DNA from: a virus
IMG/VR virus record: IMGVR_UViG_3300047089_000043
Location: 1-64,000 of that record
Strand: one strand, 5' to 3'
Length of the DNA: 64,000 bases
The translations under genes were made by a program, and so were the position numbers. The notes below the pieces were generated by a model. That model was given only the letters and a program-made list of their open reading frames with translations, did no database searches and was not told where the DNA came from. Shown in pieces: positions 26,218 to 34,600 of the stretch. Position 1 is the stretch's first letter, and each line of letters begins with the position of its first letter.

Positions 26218-27353
26218 CAGGTACCAGCGATAGCCAGGACGTAAGCGATATCTATGGATATCCGGTGCCCGATACTTGGGTTGCTGGTCAGCCCATTACT
26301 GCCGATGCGCTCAACAGGAATATTCGAGACGTGCAGAAATTCCTAGCTTATGCGCCTACCACTATTGTTACCAGAACGGCTAACCAGTCGATTGCGAATA
26401 ACACCTCCGTAAACGTCATTTACGATACCGAGATTATTGACACGGACAATATGTTTACCGCGCCGTCTGCTAATGTAACAATTCAGCGCCCCGGCATTTA
26501 CTCCATTCAGCATACTGCGTCATTTGCTGCTAATGCTACAGACTTGCGAGCTACCCATATTGCTGTTAATGGTACCGAGGTTGCGGCAACTGGCGGTCAG
26601 GCGTCTACGACGAGTGTTACGAATCAGGGCTGTTCCGTTGTTCTCGCGATGAACGCTGGCGATGTAATTACTACCAATGTTCTTCAAGTGTCGGGCGCTG
26701 CGCTAAATGTCGTCGCGGAAACCAGGCTTGCTATTAGGCTGATTTCTACCGCAGCATTGAATTTGACCTTTGATCCGACTACTGGAACTAGCACAGGATC
26801 TTCGCCAACGCCGCCTAAGAGTACGCCTCCAACAGCGCATACGCCAACTCAGCATACGGCTGCATTCGGTGCTACGTATAGTCGTACTTACGATGGGGAT
26901 AATACTACTACCTGGGATGATTCCAGTTATTGTTACCAAGGTCGTTATGATAGTAACCGAGGTAACACGAAATCTCTCGTTGGGTTCAACTTCGCATCTA
27001 TCGAAAGCACCCTGGCAGGAGCGACCAATATCACGGGTTACTTTACGTTTAAGGTTCAGCACAGTTACTACAATGCAGGACTTACCGCCGTTATCGGTTC
27101 TCATAACTATGCATCGAAGCCTGCTACATGGGCGTCGAATCACGTATTTACGAATCAGATTCGGCGCGGCTCTTGCGTAGCTGGTCGTACCTATAGCGTG
27201 AACCTAACTCCCTGGCATTGCTGGGCATTCCAGAATGGTACGATTACAGGAATGGCTTTTGGTCCAGGTCCGAGTACAAGCCTAACGTACTACGGATTCA
27301 TGTACGGTGCTGCTGGTGCGCCAGCCTCATTGCACTTCACCTACTACAAGTAA
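26214..27353 (+). CDS. Tip/fibre protein, second paralogue, with extra C-terminal domain
   Basis: A 379-residue protein with GTG start overlapping the upstream stop. Residues 20-40 (DTWVAGQPITADALNRNIRD) match its neighbours; 50-185 is the C1q-like domain (RPGIYSIQHTASFAANA); 195-225 is a Pro/Thr linker; 225-379 is an added domain with aromatic strands (FKVQHSYYNAGLTAVIG, YYGFMYGAAG). The extra domain is probably the variable binding head. Confidence 0.7.
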   Translation: MTGTSDSQDVSDIYGYPVPDTWVAGQPITADALNRNIRDVQKFLAYAPTTIVTRTANQSIANNTSVNVIYDTEIIDTDNMFTAPSANVTIQRPGIYSIQHTASFAANATDLRATHIAVNGTEVAATGGQASTTSVTNQGCSVVLAMNAGDVITTNVLQVSGAALNVVAETRLAIRLISTAALNLTFDPTTGTSTGSSPTPPKSTPPTAHTPTQHTAAFGATYSRTYDGDNTTTWDDSSYCYQGRYDSNRGNTKSLVGFNFASIESTLAGATNITGYFTFKVQHSYYNAGLTAVIGSHNYASKPATWASNHVFTNQIRRGSCVAGRTYSVNLTPWHCWAFQNGTITGMAFGPGPSTSLTYYGFMYGAAGAPASLHFTYYK

Positions 27354-27361
27354 GGATCATT

Positions 27362-27907
27362 ATGGATGGGTGGAAATATCCTGACTCGTGGAAGGTGGGC
27401 GACAAACTAGACGCGGCTACGCTTAATGCTCGAATTAGAGATCAGAATATCGTACTGTTGCGGCGACCTTTGCTGACAGCTCATTCCTCCGTTGACCAAA
27501 CAAGCGCAATTAATAGCTGGCACGCGGTAACTTTTAACACAATCGATAATGATGACGATGGTATGGTTCAGGAAACTTTGCCTACTACTAACTTCTATGC
27601 ACAGCGCCCCGGCATTTATCATGTTTGGGCGAATGTGGATTATCGTAACCCCGGTGCCGCTAACACGTATGGCCTTGGATTGTGGCTAAACGGCAATAGC
27701 GCCTTTCTCCTTTACCGCCAGCAAAAGCGCGATGGTGGATTTGGCGCGACTGTTGACTTTGGCCATTCTCTGAATGGTACCGTAGCACTGGGCGTTGGCG
27801 ATTACATTCAGCTCAACTCTTGGAACGGATCAGGTGTGGATGCTCTCACTCTCAGCGCTCTTAATAACTGCCCGAGGATTAGCATTCTCTGGCTTGGTCC
27901 GAACTAA
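27362..27907 (+). CDS. Tip/fibre protein, third paralogue
   Basis: A 181-residue protein starting DGWKYPDSWKVGDKLDAATLNARIRD, which aligns with the N-termini of the two preceding genes, then a C1q-like domain (RPGIYHVWANVDY, LGLWLNGNSAFLLY). I chose ATG 27362 because it matches the paralogue start and follows a purine-rich AAGGAT site; the open frame extends further upstream. Confidence 0.72.
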   Translation: MDGWKYPDSWKVGDKLDAATLNARIRDQNIVLLRRPLLTAHSSVDQTSAINSWHAVTFNTIDNDDDGMVQETLPTTNFYAQRPGIYHVWANVDYRNPGAANTYGLGLWLNGNSAFLLYRQQKRDGGFGATVDFGHSLNGTVALGVGDYIQLNSWNGSGVDALTLSALNNCPRISILWLGPN

Positions 27908-27953
27908 TGTACGGGGCGTTGGGGAACAGCCCGTTATGATGAGAAGGTATAAC

Positions 27954-28472
27954 ATGAATAACAGGGTTATGGCTATTGTGCAGATGTTGCGCAAGCTGCC
28001 CCAAAGTCTTGGCCAAAGGGGCATATTGCTTCTTGCGTTCGCTTTTACCACACTGGGTTATGGATTCGGCCTAGTTGCCGGATATCAGCCTACCTTTACT
28101 TCGGCTCTTGGAATTCCGAATTTCGGTTTCGGGCTGATGTTTATCATAGATGGCACACTTCTAACGTTGGGCGCTTTGCTTAAATGGGGCAGGTTTCCGC
28201 CTGCCATAGCAGCGTCAGTATCCTTCTTCTGGGCATTTATCCTGACAGGGTTCTGGGCTGCTCCCTTTGGCTGGGTTGCGTCTATGTCGTGGCTGGGGCT
28301 TGGCTTCGTTCAATTGGTTTGCACCATCTGGCCGGAACCTGTGACAGAAGTAACGCCAAGCGTAGTTAAGACGTACAAACAGACGCTATACATCATTACT
28401 AGTTCCGAGCTAGTTACTGACGACGAAGACAAAGACAGCGAGGATGATAGGCCCGATGAAATACCTAGATAA
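27954..28472 (+). CDS. Membrane protein of the lysis region
   Basis: A 172-residue protein with about four hydrophobic segments (about 23-45, 55-75, 80-100, 103-122) and an acidic cytoplasmic tail (DDEDKDSEDDRPDE). GAGAAGG sits before ATG 27954; an ATG at 27936 is weaker. It shares the pattern RGxxLLxFxxxxxxYG and overall shape with the next gene, so the two are likely duplicates. Possible holin partner; not assigned. Confidence 0.6.
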   Translation: MNNRVMAIVQMLRKLPQSLGQRGILLLAFAFTTLGYGFGLVAGYQPTFTSALGIPNFGFGLMFIIDGTLLTLGALLKWGRFPPAIAASVSFFWAFILTGFWAAPFGWVASMSWLGLGFVQLVCTIWPEPVTEVTPSVVKTYKQTLYIITSSELVTDDEDKDSEDDRPDEIPR

Positions 28473-28902
28473 TCTAGTACACAGGATTGGTCATCGCGGC
28501 GCATTCTTGCTATTCCTCACTGTGATCGATATCACTTACGGGTGGACTTTTCTCCATAGCCCCAAGATTGGGTTTGATTTGTTTCTGCCCATTCACGACT
28601 GGGCGTACATCTGGTTTGCTGTTGCCATCATTACATTTGTCGGAGCGTTCCTTAAGCGAGGTGACAAATATGCTTACGGCGCAGCCTGTGCTGTTAAGGT
28701 AGGCTTTGCTTTTGAGTGGTTCAACTTGGGCATCTTCCACAGTTCCGTCGTACCTTATGCGGCGCTTCAAGGGCTTATCTGGATCTCATTTGCGCTGACG
28801 GTATTTATGGTTAGCACGTGGCCCGAAAGGTCCCGCGTTCGCTTTCGTAAATTGCCCCCGCCGCCTTCCGAACTAATTAATGGAGCGGGTGATAGGGAAT
28901 GA
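28456..28902 (+). CDS. Membrane protein, paralogue of the upstream gene
   Basis: A 148-residue protein with four hydrophobic segments (HRGAFLLFLTVIDITYG, WAYIWFAVAIITFVGAF and two more) and a basic tail. The RGAFLLFLTVIDITYG segment parallels RGILLLAFAFTTLGYG of the previous gene. ATG 28444 is an alternative start. Position before a holin-like gene suggests a lysis or membrane function. Confidence 0.6.
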   Translation: MKYLDNLVHRIGHRGAFLLFLTVIDITYGWTFLHSPKIGFDLFLPIHDWAYIWFAVAIITFVGAFLKRGDKYAYGAACAVKVGFAFEWFNLGIFHSSVVPYAALQGLIWISFALTVFMVSTWPERSRVRFRKLPPPPSELINGAGDRE

Positions 28903-29258
28903 ATCAGTCACTAATCGTTGAAGTTCTGCTAGGTGTACTAGCAGTAATGATTGGAGTCGGTGCCTACCTTGGTGCTGCGCGAGCTAATCGCTCCAGTGAA
29001 GTAACGGCAAGAGATGCGATTGACCAGAAGGCTTACGAACGTGCTCAGTTGATTTACGAAAGTGCCCTACGGGTTTCGGAACAGCAGGTGGAAGGATTGC
29101 GAGTGCGTGTTAATTTGCTGGAATCCAAGGTACAGTCTTTGACGGATGCAAATTACGCTCTCGACGGACAGCTTGCCCACCTCACAATTAGCAATCGCTC
29201 GCTCGCTAGTGAAGTTGACCGGCTGCGCAAATACAATGATGACCTAGAAGGAAGTTAA
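28899..29258 (+). CDS. Membrane-anchored coiled-coil protein
   Basis: A 119-residue protein: one N-terminal membrane helix (VEVLLGVLAVMIGVGAYLG) and a long heptad-rich helix from residue 38 to the end (VRVNLLESKVQSLTDANYAL). The shape recalls Rz-like lysis proteins, but a Gram-positive type host has no outer membrane to fuse, so the role is open. Start overlaps the previous stop (ATGA). Confidence 0.6.
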   Translation: MNQSLIVEVLLGVLAVMIGVGAYLGAARANRSSEVTARDAIDQKAYERAQLIYESALRVSEQQVEGLRVRVNLLESKVQSLTDANYALDGQLAHLTISNRSLASEVDRLRKYNDDLEGS

Positions 29259-29259
29259 C

Positions 29260-29622
29260 ATGAAAATACTCAATGCGGTAGTTGGAATCTGGACGCTGAT
29301 TGCCAAGTACCCGGCCGCAGCAGCGGCTATCGGAAATATCGTAGTAGTGCTGGCCGCTTCGTTCGGTCTGCATTTCAGCGTCGATCAGCTTGCAGCGACG
29401 GCAGCAATTGTCGCAGGTATCTTCGGCATCCTGGTTCACGCAGGCGTTATCCCTGTTACCAAGGTCGATAACGTTAAGGCGGGACTTGTGCCTACTATCA
29501 AGGGTAAGGCTTCTGTGCTAGATACGCCTATGGCAGGGCAGAGTGATGCCAAGATGGTTAACGCCAAACCGGCTGATCCGCTTCCGCCTACGACACGTAA
29601 TCCTTTCGGATCGCCTAAGTAA
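29260..29622 (+). CDS. Holin-like membrane protein
   Basis: A 120-residue protein with two membrane helices (AAAAIGNIVVVLAASFGL and LAATAAIVAGIFGILVHAG) and a polar C-terminal tail with Pro/Lys. Size, topology and position just before the endolysin genes suit a phage holin, which would form membrane holes and release the endolysin. No direct family match can be run here. Confidence 0.6.
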   Translation: MKILNAVVGIWTLIAKYPAAAAAIGNIVVVLAASFGLHFSVDQLAATAAIVAGIFGILVHAGVIPVTKVDNVKAGLVPTIKGKASVLDTPMAGQSDAKMVNAKPADPLPPTTRNPFGSPK

Positions 29623-29966
29623 TGGATGATCAACTACTGGCAGCGTTTCCTAAGCCAACGTCCTGTCAGGTAACTACTTACCACGTCCCTTATGTGGTGC
29701 GATTTGTTTTGCATCACATACAGCCGCACGAGGCAGGCGGGCCAACCGTTCAGGAAAACCTTGCGAGCCTTTGCGATAGCTGCCATTACACAATCCATCG
29801 GATGATGTGGTATATGCGAGCGCTGCATCTTGGCGGTACGCTAACTGCCGATCAGCAGAATTTGCTGGATCATCCTCCGCGACAAACACAATTGACATTG
29901 GCCACCCAAGGATTTGATGCGTGTGTGGCCGCAGGAACCGTTGAACAAATCCCGAATGAAGGGTAA
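29622..29966 (+). CDS. HNH endonuclease-like protein in the lysis cassette
   Basis: A 114-residue protein with VLHHIQPHEAGGP, ENLASLCDSCHYTIH near residues 29-60: the His-His, Asn and His of an HNH fold with one CxxC. The first zinc cysteine pair of the fold is missing or moved. HNH genes in lysis cassettes are usually mobile or auxiliary. Start overlaps the previous stop. Confidence 0.6.
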   Translation: MDDQLLAAFPKPTSCQVTTYHVPYVVRFVLHHIQPHEAGGPTVQENLASLCDSCHYTIHRMMWYMRALHLGGTLTADQQNLLDHPPRQTQLTLATQGFDACVAAGTVEQIPNEG

Positions 29967-29971
29967 CTTAA

Positions 29972-30898
29972 ATGACTATTCAGTTTACTCCCGGTGTAAA
30001 GCCCAATGATCCGAGTAAGCCCCGACTCTATTACCGCATGTTCGCAAAGGCTGGTGTAATTCCACCGTCTACCGTTGACTATACGGCCTTCATTCCGAAT
30101 GACATGCTAGGCAACGACAACTACGGAGATTGCGTTTACGCAGCGGACGGGCACATTACCGTACAGCAGACATTCTTTGGTCAGGGTGCAGCTTACGTTG
30201 TCAGTGAACAGCAAGCACTTGGGGCTTATTCGCAGATGACAGGCTTCGACCCGTCCGACCCGAACACTGACCAGGGCGACACGCTACAGAACGGTCTGGG
30301 CTACCAGATGAAGTACGGATTCGGTGGCCATAAGATCGCGGCATTCGCGCAGCTCGATATCAATAATATGAACGATATCAAGAACGCTGTTGCGGAGTTT
30401 GGCGCTGTTGATCTGGCTCTGAATTTCCCCGCGTTCGCTATGGATCAGTTTAATCAGGGCAAGCCTTGGGATGTTTCTTCCACGAATACCCAGATCGAGG
30501 GCGGGCATTGCGTCCTGCTCGTCGGTTACTCTGACGCTTATCTGTATGTGGCAACATGGGGCGGAATCCAGAAGGTAACCTATGCGTTCTTCAAGAAGTA
30601 CTTCGTAGAAGCGTGGGCGCTTATCTCGGAAGACTGGATTAACGCGGCTTCTGGTAAGGACCCAGAGGGTGTGAACAAGTACGATTTCGGTGCCCAGTTC
30701 GCAGCTCTCACTAACCTTCCGAATCCATTCCCCACTGTCACTCCACCGCCTCCACCGCCTCCGCCCCCTGCTAATGGACCGGATGCTGCGGAGCTTGCTC
30801 TAATCAGGGCAGCGGCAAGGTACGGCGATTCTTCGCGACCTAAGAAGTATCTTACTGATGCACTGGCCGCGTGGGAAAAGGATAAGGGCTACAGCTAA
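29972..30898 (+). CDS. Papain-like cysteine peptidase, probable lysin
   Basis: A 308-residue protein. YGDCVYAADGH (Cys54), EGGHCVLLVGY (His179) and VATWGG (Trp196) give the Cys-His-aromatic order of papain-like/C39-type peptidases. A run of nine prolines near residue 250-260 links a short helical C-terminal domain (AAELALIRAAARYG), perhaps a wall-binding part. It lies between a holin-like gene and the GH25 endolysin, so it is likely a second wall-cutting enzyme, attacking peptide bonds. No signal peptide. Confidence 0.7.
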   Translation: MTIQFTPGVKPNDPSKPRLYYRMFAKAGVIPPSTVDYTAFIPNDMLGNDNYGDCVYAADGHITVQQTFFGQGAAYVVSEQQALGAYSQMTGFDPSDPNTDQGDTLQNGLGYQMKYGFGGHKIAAFAQLDINNMNDIKNAVAEFGAVDLALNFPAFAMDQFNQGKPWDVSSTNTQIEGGHCVLLVGYSDAYLYVATWGGIQKVTYAFFKKYFVEAWALISEDWINAASGKDPEGVNKYDFGAQFAALTNLPNPFPTVTPPPPPPPPPANGPDAAELALIRAAARYGDSSRPKKYLTDALAAWEKDKGYS

Positions 30899-30926
30899 TT
30901 AAAGTAAAACGACCGAAAGGTTTAAC

Positions 30927-31904
30927 ATGACCGATACTAAGATGCCCGACGTTAGCGAGTTCCAGACTGTATCAAGTGGCAGCGCTCCTAACTGGGCTGG
31001 AATTAAAAAGCAGAATGGTGGTGCTGGAATTATCCGCGTTGGATATGGCAATGCTCACCTTGACCATATGTTCGTATCTAACTACACTTCCCTAAAGGCT
31101 AACAATTTCCCGTTCATCGGTCTTTATCATTACCTGGTAGCAGGCCAAGATGCAGTGTCGCAGGCTAAGGCATTCTGCGCGTGGATTGGTCCCGCATCGG
31201 CCGTCTTCCCCGGTACAGTTTTTATGCTGGACCTGGAAGAAGGTTCGGGTAATCAGTCGAGCCGGGCTAATGCGTGGCTGGGTTACGTGGATCATTTCTA
31301 CGGGCTGGACAAGCTGCCGCTTAATATGCGGTCGTGGCTTTACAGCGGAAATAGTTTCGCGCAGACTCAGGGGCTAACGCCTATCTTTAACTCCGCACGT
31401 CATACGTGGGTAGCTTCTTACAAGGCTACTGAAACTGGGCTTCTGCCTCATACTCTGTGGCAGAGTACCAATGGAGTAGTCGGTGCTAACATCACTAACT
31501 GGGCAGGCGCGGGAAGGTGTGACACTTCGATTGCGCATCACTCCGTGTCTGAGCTTGCGGCGATGGGTTGGCGGGCAGGAATTGTTAAGCCTCCCGTAGA
31601 AATCATTACGCCGCCGAGCACTACTGCTTACCCTGCTCCGACTAATCTGTCCATGTCGGGTAAGCGTACATCTGTAAGTATTCGCTGGAATGCAGTTACC
31701 GCGAAGGTTAACGGAAACCTGCCAACCGGCTACACAGTGCAGTGCTACCAGATGAACGGTGTTCGGGGCGCAGCCGATCAGATTGTTACCGGAACGTCGG
31801 CCAGGTTTGATCTGCTTGTACCAGGATGGCAGTATAAATTCTATGTCTGGGCTAACGGTGGCGCTACTGCTCCCCCACATGCTGAGACGATAGTTACCGC
31901 CTAA
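30927..31904 (+). CDS. GH25 endolysin with fibronectin III domain
   Basis: A 325-residue protein. Residues 5-210 are a GH25 muramidase: MPDVSEFQ (Asp8), FPFIGLYHYL, TVFMLDLEEG (Asp102, Glu104) and TLWQSTNG. It cuts the MurNAc-GlcNAc beta-1,4 bond. Residues about 232-325 are a fibronectin type III domain (PTNLSMSGKRTSVSIRWNAV, YTVQCYQ, YKFYVWANGG), probably carbohydrate-binding or a spacer. It is the last gene before the strong terminator. Confidence 0.92.
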   Translation: MTDTKMPDVSEFQTVSSGSAPNWAGIKKQNGGAGIIRVGYGNAHLDHMFVSNYTSLKANNFPFIGLYHYLVAGQDAVSQAKAFCAWIGPASAVFPGTVFMLDLEEGSGNQSSRANAWLGYVDHFYGLDKLPLNMRSWLYSGNSFAQTQGLTPIFNSARHTWVASYKATETGLLPHTLWQSTNGVVGANITNWAGAGRCDTSIAHHSVSELAAMGWRAGIVKPPVEIITPPSTTAYPAPTNLSMSGKRTSVSIRWNAVTAKVNGNLPTGYTVQCYQMNGVRGAADQIVTGTSARFDLLVPGWQYKFYVWANGGATAPPHAETIVTA

Positions 31905-31936
31905 CTTCTATCTTAAACTACTAGTAACTCATCAGG

Positions 31937-31973
31937 AAGACCCTAGTCTGCTTCGGCGGGCTGGGGTCTTTTT
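31937..31973 (+). terminator. Strong intrinsic terminator after the late genes
   Basis: AAGACCCTAGTCTGC and GCGGGCTGGGGTCTT pair over 15 positions (three G-U pairs) around a UUCG tetraloop (31952-31955), followed by U-run. This ends the late transcript behind the endolysin. The rest of 31905-32194 holds the promoter and a leader. Confidence 0.93.
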
Positions 31974-31996
31974 GTGTATCTGGGACTAGGGAGCGT

Positions 31997-32025
31997 TTGA
32001 CGTTCGCGGGGAAGTATGGTAAAGT
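31997..32025 (+). promoter_or_regulatory. Early promoter, shared motif with rtcB promoter
   Basis: TTGACG (31997-32002), a 17-base spacer and TAAAGT (32020-32025), with AGTATGG just upstream of the -10. The same block AGTATGGTAA(A/G)GT preceded by TTGAC at 17-18 bases recurs before rtcB (40674). It directly follows the late terminator and faces the early genes. Confidence 0.8.
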
Positions 32026-32194
32026 TGACTTAACAACTGAAAATCGTGACAGTGCAGTGGATCTTGAAAGCTGCTGACCTGGTGTTTTGCACTAGCGCCG
32101 CGTCGTCTGCCCGTCCTAAATATTGAAGATTCACCGCGTCGATCAAAACTTGAGAGATCCGCACTGTTACCAGCTACTTACAGAAGGGAAGACA
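32026..32194 (+). other. Untranslated leader of the early transcript
   Basis: About 170 bases between the promoter and GTG 32195. AGTGCA (32051-32056) and TGCACT (32088-32093) could pair over a 31-base loop. An open frame reaches back to a TTG at 32123 but without a ribosome site. No tRNA or recognised riboswitch seen. Confidence 0.4.
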
Positions 32195-33028
32195 GTGACC
32201 AAGGACATCGATGCTATCAGCGTTCTCGACCGTTTCGCCCCACAGATTCGTTGGGTGACTGATTCGGTTATGCAGAGCTTTGATCTCGAACAGCATTTTC
32301 GTGATGACGTTAAGCAAGAAGCTGACATACTGGTAATCACTTATGCAAGCTTGCTAGACGTTAATGTAGCTTACTCCGGTCAACTCGTTAGGTGGGAATT
32401 TGAGGTAGCTAAGGATGAGAGTAGGGTTAAGTCTATCCTTGCTTACAATCTACGGATCAACCTAGCTAAGAACGTTAGCAGGATGATTCATCGTAACGGT
32501 GACAAGTCGATGCATGACTCATTGGATCGTATCCAAGAGGAATGGAGTGCTGAGCCGCAGTGTGGTCCAGGTGAAACCTTTAACACGATATCACCTCCCG
32601 ATGAGCCAAGCGTAAACTACGATGAAATCATGGCTTCGTTGGCTGATCCTGGATCTCGTTACCTGCGCCGATTCGTAAAGGAATTCCCATTCCTGGCGAT
32701 GCAGGCTATCGGTGAGCTTACCGTGGATGAGATCCGAAAGGCAGCTAAGGTATCTAGGCGAACGGTAATGTACCGGCTCGCTCAAGAGCGTGAGTTGCTG
32801 ACCCCAGTATGGGATTATGAAGACTCGCTATTCGGTGACTGGCTCAAGACCTTGACCCGAGTCGAGCTGACCAAGATTCGTAACAGCGGTCTTTACGATT
32901 ATCTTGTTCTTGAGGTATGCGAAAAGATCACTGACAACGGGCGAGTTGACCTGCTTTGTGTAGAGGGCGACGAAGACCTAGAAGACCTAGTAGAAGCTAA
33001 GACGAACCTATTCGCGGTTGGGAGGTAA
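32195..33028 (+). CDS. Sigma-factor-like DNA-binding protein
   Basis: A 277-residue protein from GTG 32195, chosen for AGAAGGGAAG 6-8 bases upstream (an alternative TTG lies at 32123). Residues 30-60 (FRDDVKQEADILVITYASLL) and 80-105 (ILAYNLRINLAKNVSRMI) resemble sigma-70 region 2; 174-196 (LTVDEIRKAAKVSRRTVMYR) is a helix-turn-helix like region 4. The C-terminus is acidic. First gene of the early transcript, it may redirect host RNA polymerase to phage promoters. The sigma call is from pattern only. Confidence 0.5.
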   Translation: MTKDIDAISVLDRFAPQIRWVTDSVMQSFDLEQHFRDDVKQEADILVITYASLLDVNVAYSGQLVRWEFEVAKDESRVKSILAYNLRINLAKNVSRMIHRNGDKSMHDSLDRIQEEWSAEPQCGPGETFNTISPPDEPSVNYDEIMASLADPGSRYLRRFVKEFPFLAMQAIGELTVDEIRKAAKVSRRTVMYRLAQERELLTPVWDYEDSLFGDWLKTLTRVELTKIRNSGLYDYLVLEVCEKITDNGRVDLLCVEGDEDLEDLVEAKTNLFAVGR

Positions 33029-33189
33029 TGCAAATGTGTGACGTAAATTTTGAATGGAGAGATGACGATCCCGAGTATGTGCCCGGAGTAACAGAGCATA
33101 GTTACCTCGATGACCCGCGTGACCCAATGGAGATACTGAGCGATCAGACCTTTCTCGATTGGCGCGAAGGTAAGGATTTGATTCAGTAA
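33028..33189 (+). CDS. Short acidic protein
   Basis: A 53-residue protein (MQMCDVNFEWRDDDPEYVPG, SDQTFLDWREGKD). GGGAGG precedes; start and stop overlap both neighbours (TAATG). ATG 33034 is possible too. No family recognised. Confidence 0.5.
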   Translation: MQMCDVNFEWRDDDPEYVPGVTEHSYLDDPRDPMEILSDQTFLDWREGKDLIQ

Positions 33190-33665
33190 TGAAGCTCACT
33201 GACGGCGACAGGGCGCGAATTCGCTACTACCGGCAAGAGGAAGAACTTAGCTATCGAGCCATTGCTAGGATTATCGGTTGTGATCACAGTACGGTCAGGT
33301 ACGTAATTGAACCTGATAAGTACGATGAACACAAACAGGCTACTGAGCAATGGAAGAAGGATAACCCTGAGCAATATCTGCGAGCGATTATGATTCGTAT
33401 GGCTGAGCGCAGGGCATCACAATCGGGCGTTTCTTTTGACGAGTCGTTTATGGATTCGGTTGGTGAATGTCCCGCCAACTGTCCTGCCTGTAGTGTAACC
33501 ATGCAGCGAGGTGAAGGACGGATTCAGCCTAATTCTCCCTCGATCGACAGGATAGTTCCTGAGCTGGGTTACGTACCAGGTAACGTGCAATGGCTTTGTC
33601 AGTCCTGCAACGCCGTTAAGAATGATCGCGGTATGGAATACCTGCTAGAAAGACTAGGACAGTGA
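33189..33665 (+). CDS. HTH-HNH endonuclease
   Basis: A 158-residue protein. Residues 5-45 (RARIRYYRQEEELSYRAIAR, IGCDHSTVRYVI) form a helix-turn-helix; 92-158 form an HNH domain with CPANCPACSVTM, PSIDRIVPELGYVPGNVQWL and CQSCNAVKND. Such HTH-HNH proteins are often free-standing homing-type nucleases that cut a defined site. Start overlaps the previous stop. Confidence 0.8.
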   Translation: MKLTDGDRARIRYYRQEEELSYRAIARIIGCDHSTVRYVIEPDKYDEHKQATEQWKKDNPEQYLRAIMIRMAERRASQSGVSFDESFMDSVGECPANCPACSVTMQRGEGRIQPNSPSIDRIVPELGYVPGNVQWLCQSCNAVKNDRGMEYLLERLGQ

Positions 33666-33907
33666 AGCAGCCGACGCCGATTACCGTAACCGGCATTGTC
33701 CAATCATTTCGACATCGATCAGATCAGCGCGGCTTTCAGTTCCATACCGTCCGCGTAGAGACTGCAACAGGCTGGGTTAGCACGCTGAAATACCAGCAGC
33801 TATTCGCACCTGAATTGCACCAAGGCCAGAACGTGACAATCGTGGGGTTTCCGCGAATTGGTAAGGGCACTAACCTTGCCGCTGTCAACGTAACCGTAAA
33901 CGAGTAG
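33662..33907 (+). CDS. Small OB-fold-like protein
   Basis: An 81-residue protein from GTG 33662 (GTGA overlap). Strands ITVTGIVQSFRHR, GFQFHTVRVETATGWVST, GQNVTIVGFPRIGKG suggest a single OB-type barrel as in small nucleic-acid binding proteins. Family not confirmed. Confidence 0.5.
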   Translation: MKQPTPITVTGIVQSFRHRSDQRGFQFHTVRVETATGWVSTLKYQQLFAPELHQGQNVTIVGFPRIGKGTNLAAVNVTVNE

Positions 33908-33915
33908 GAGTTTTA

Positions 33916-34086
33916 ATGAACGACGCTAGGGTAATCATCACCGTAGGCGGATACTTCGATTCGCTCCCGGCTGCTACGAAGGACTTCGTTATGCGCAAGC
34001 TGCGGAATGGCGAGTCCAAGAAGGGCTGGCGAATTACTCCCGCCGATCAGCGCGGCAGCCAGGTCCCCGGATTCACTAACCTGTAA
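33916..34086 (+). CDS. Small unknown protein
   Basis: A 56-residue protein (MNDARVIITVGGYFDSLPAA, FVMRKLRNGESKKGWRITP) with AGGAG six bases before the ATG. Mixed alpha/beta, basic centre. Not recognised. Confidence 0.55.
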   Translation: MNDARVIITVGGYFDSLPAATKDFVMRKLRNGESKKGWRITPADQRGSQVPGFTNL

Positions 34087-34113
34087 GTAACCAAACGAAA
34101 AGGAAATAGATTA

Positions 34114-34350
34114 ATGAATGCAGAACTCGAAGCCATTCTCGAAGCCGTAACCGCCGAGCTGGATTTCAAGGCCGAGAATGTGGCGCGATTCATGCGGGAG
34201 GAAGACGACCATACGGATACTTTCGCGGCTCTTTCTCTGGCGCTGGCTATCACGCCACCGTCCGACGTTCTCGACCTGGCCTTTGCCGGTATCGTCTATC
34301 TTGCTAAGGTGAAGCTGGCCGCAGCCGAGAAGATCGCGGAAGATGTCTGA
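34114..34350 (+). CDS. Small helical protein
   Basis: A 78-residue, mostly helical, acidic protein (LEAILEAVTAELDFKAENVA, FAGIVYLAKVKLAAAEKI). AAAGGAA precedes the ATG. Not recognised. Confidence 0.55.
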   Translation: MNAELEAILEAVTAELDFKAENVARFMREEDDHTDTFAALSLALAITPPSDVLDLAFAGIVYLAKVKLAAAEKIAEDV

Positions 34351-34594
34351 CACCGAAACAGGCGTTAAGACGAATGGTGCTCTTACCAGGAATACTATGG
34401 CCAGTGGTCGTAAGTCTACTGGTAAGAAGCACGTTCGCAATGGTCGGCCCCGTGTGCATTCCCCTGCTGGCATTGCTCGCAGGGCAGCTATCAGGGCAGC
34501 GCATTTCGAGCCTCGTGCTAGCGACTGTGAGGCTAGGCTTATGAAGGGCTACAATCGCCCTGGTTCCATGAATCCTAGGAAGGTCAGCAGGTAG
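34343..34594 (+). CDS. Small basic protein
   Basis: An 83-residue, Arg/Lys-rich protein (SGRKSTGKKHVRNGRPRVH, AGIARRAAIRAAHFEPR), likely nucleic-acid binding by charge. Overlaps the previous gene by 8 bases. Not recognised. Confidence 0.5.
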   Translation: MSDTETGVKTNGALTRNTMASGRKSTGKKHVRNGRPRVHSPAGIARRAAIRAAHFEPRASDCEARLMKGYNRPGSMNPRKVSR

Positions 34595-34600
34595 CATCCC

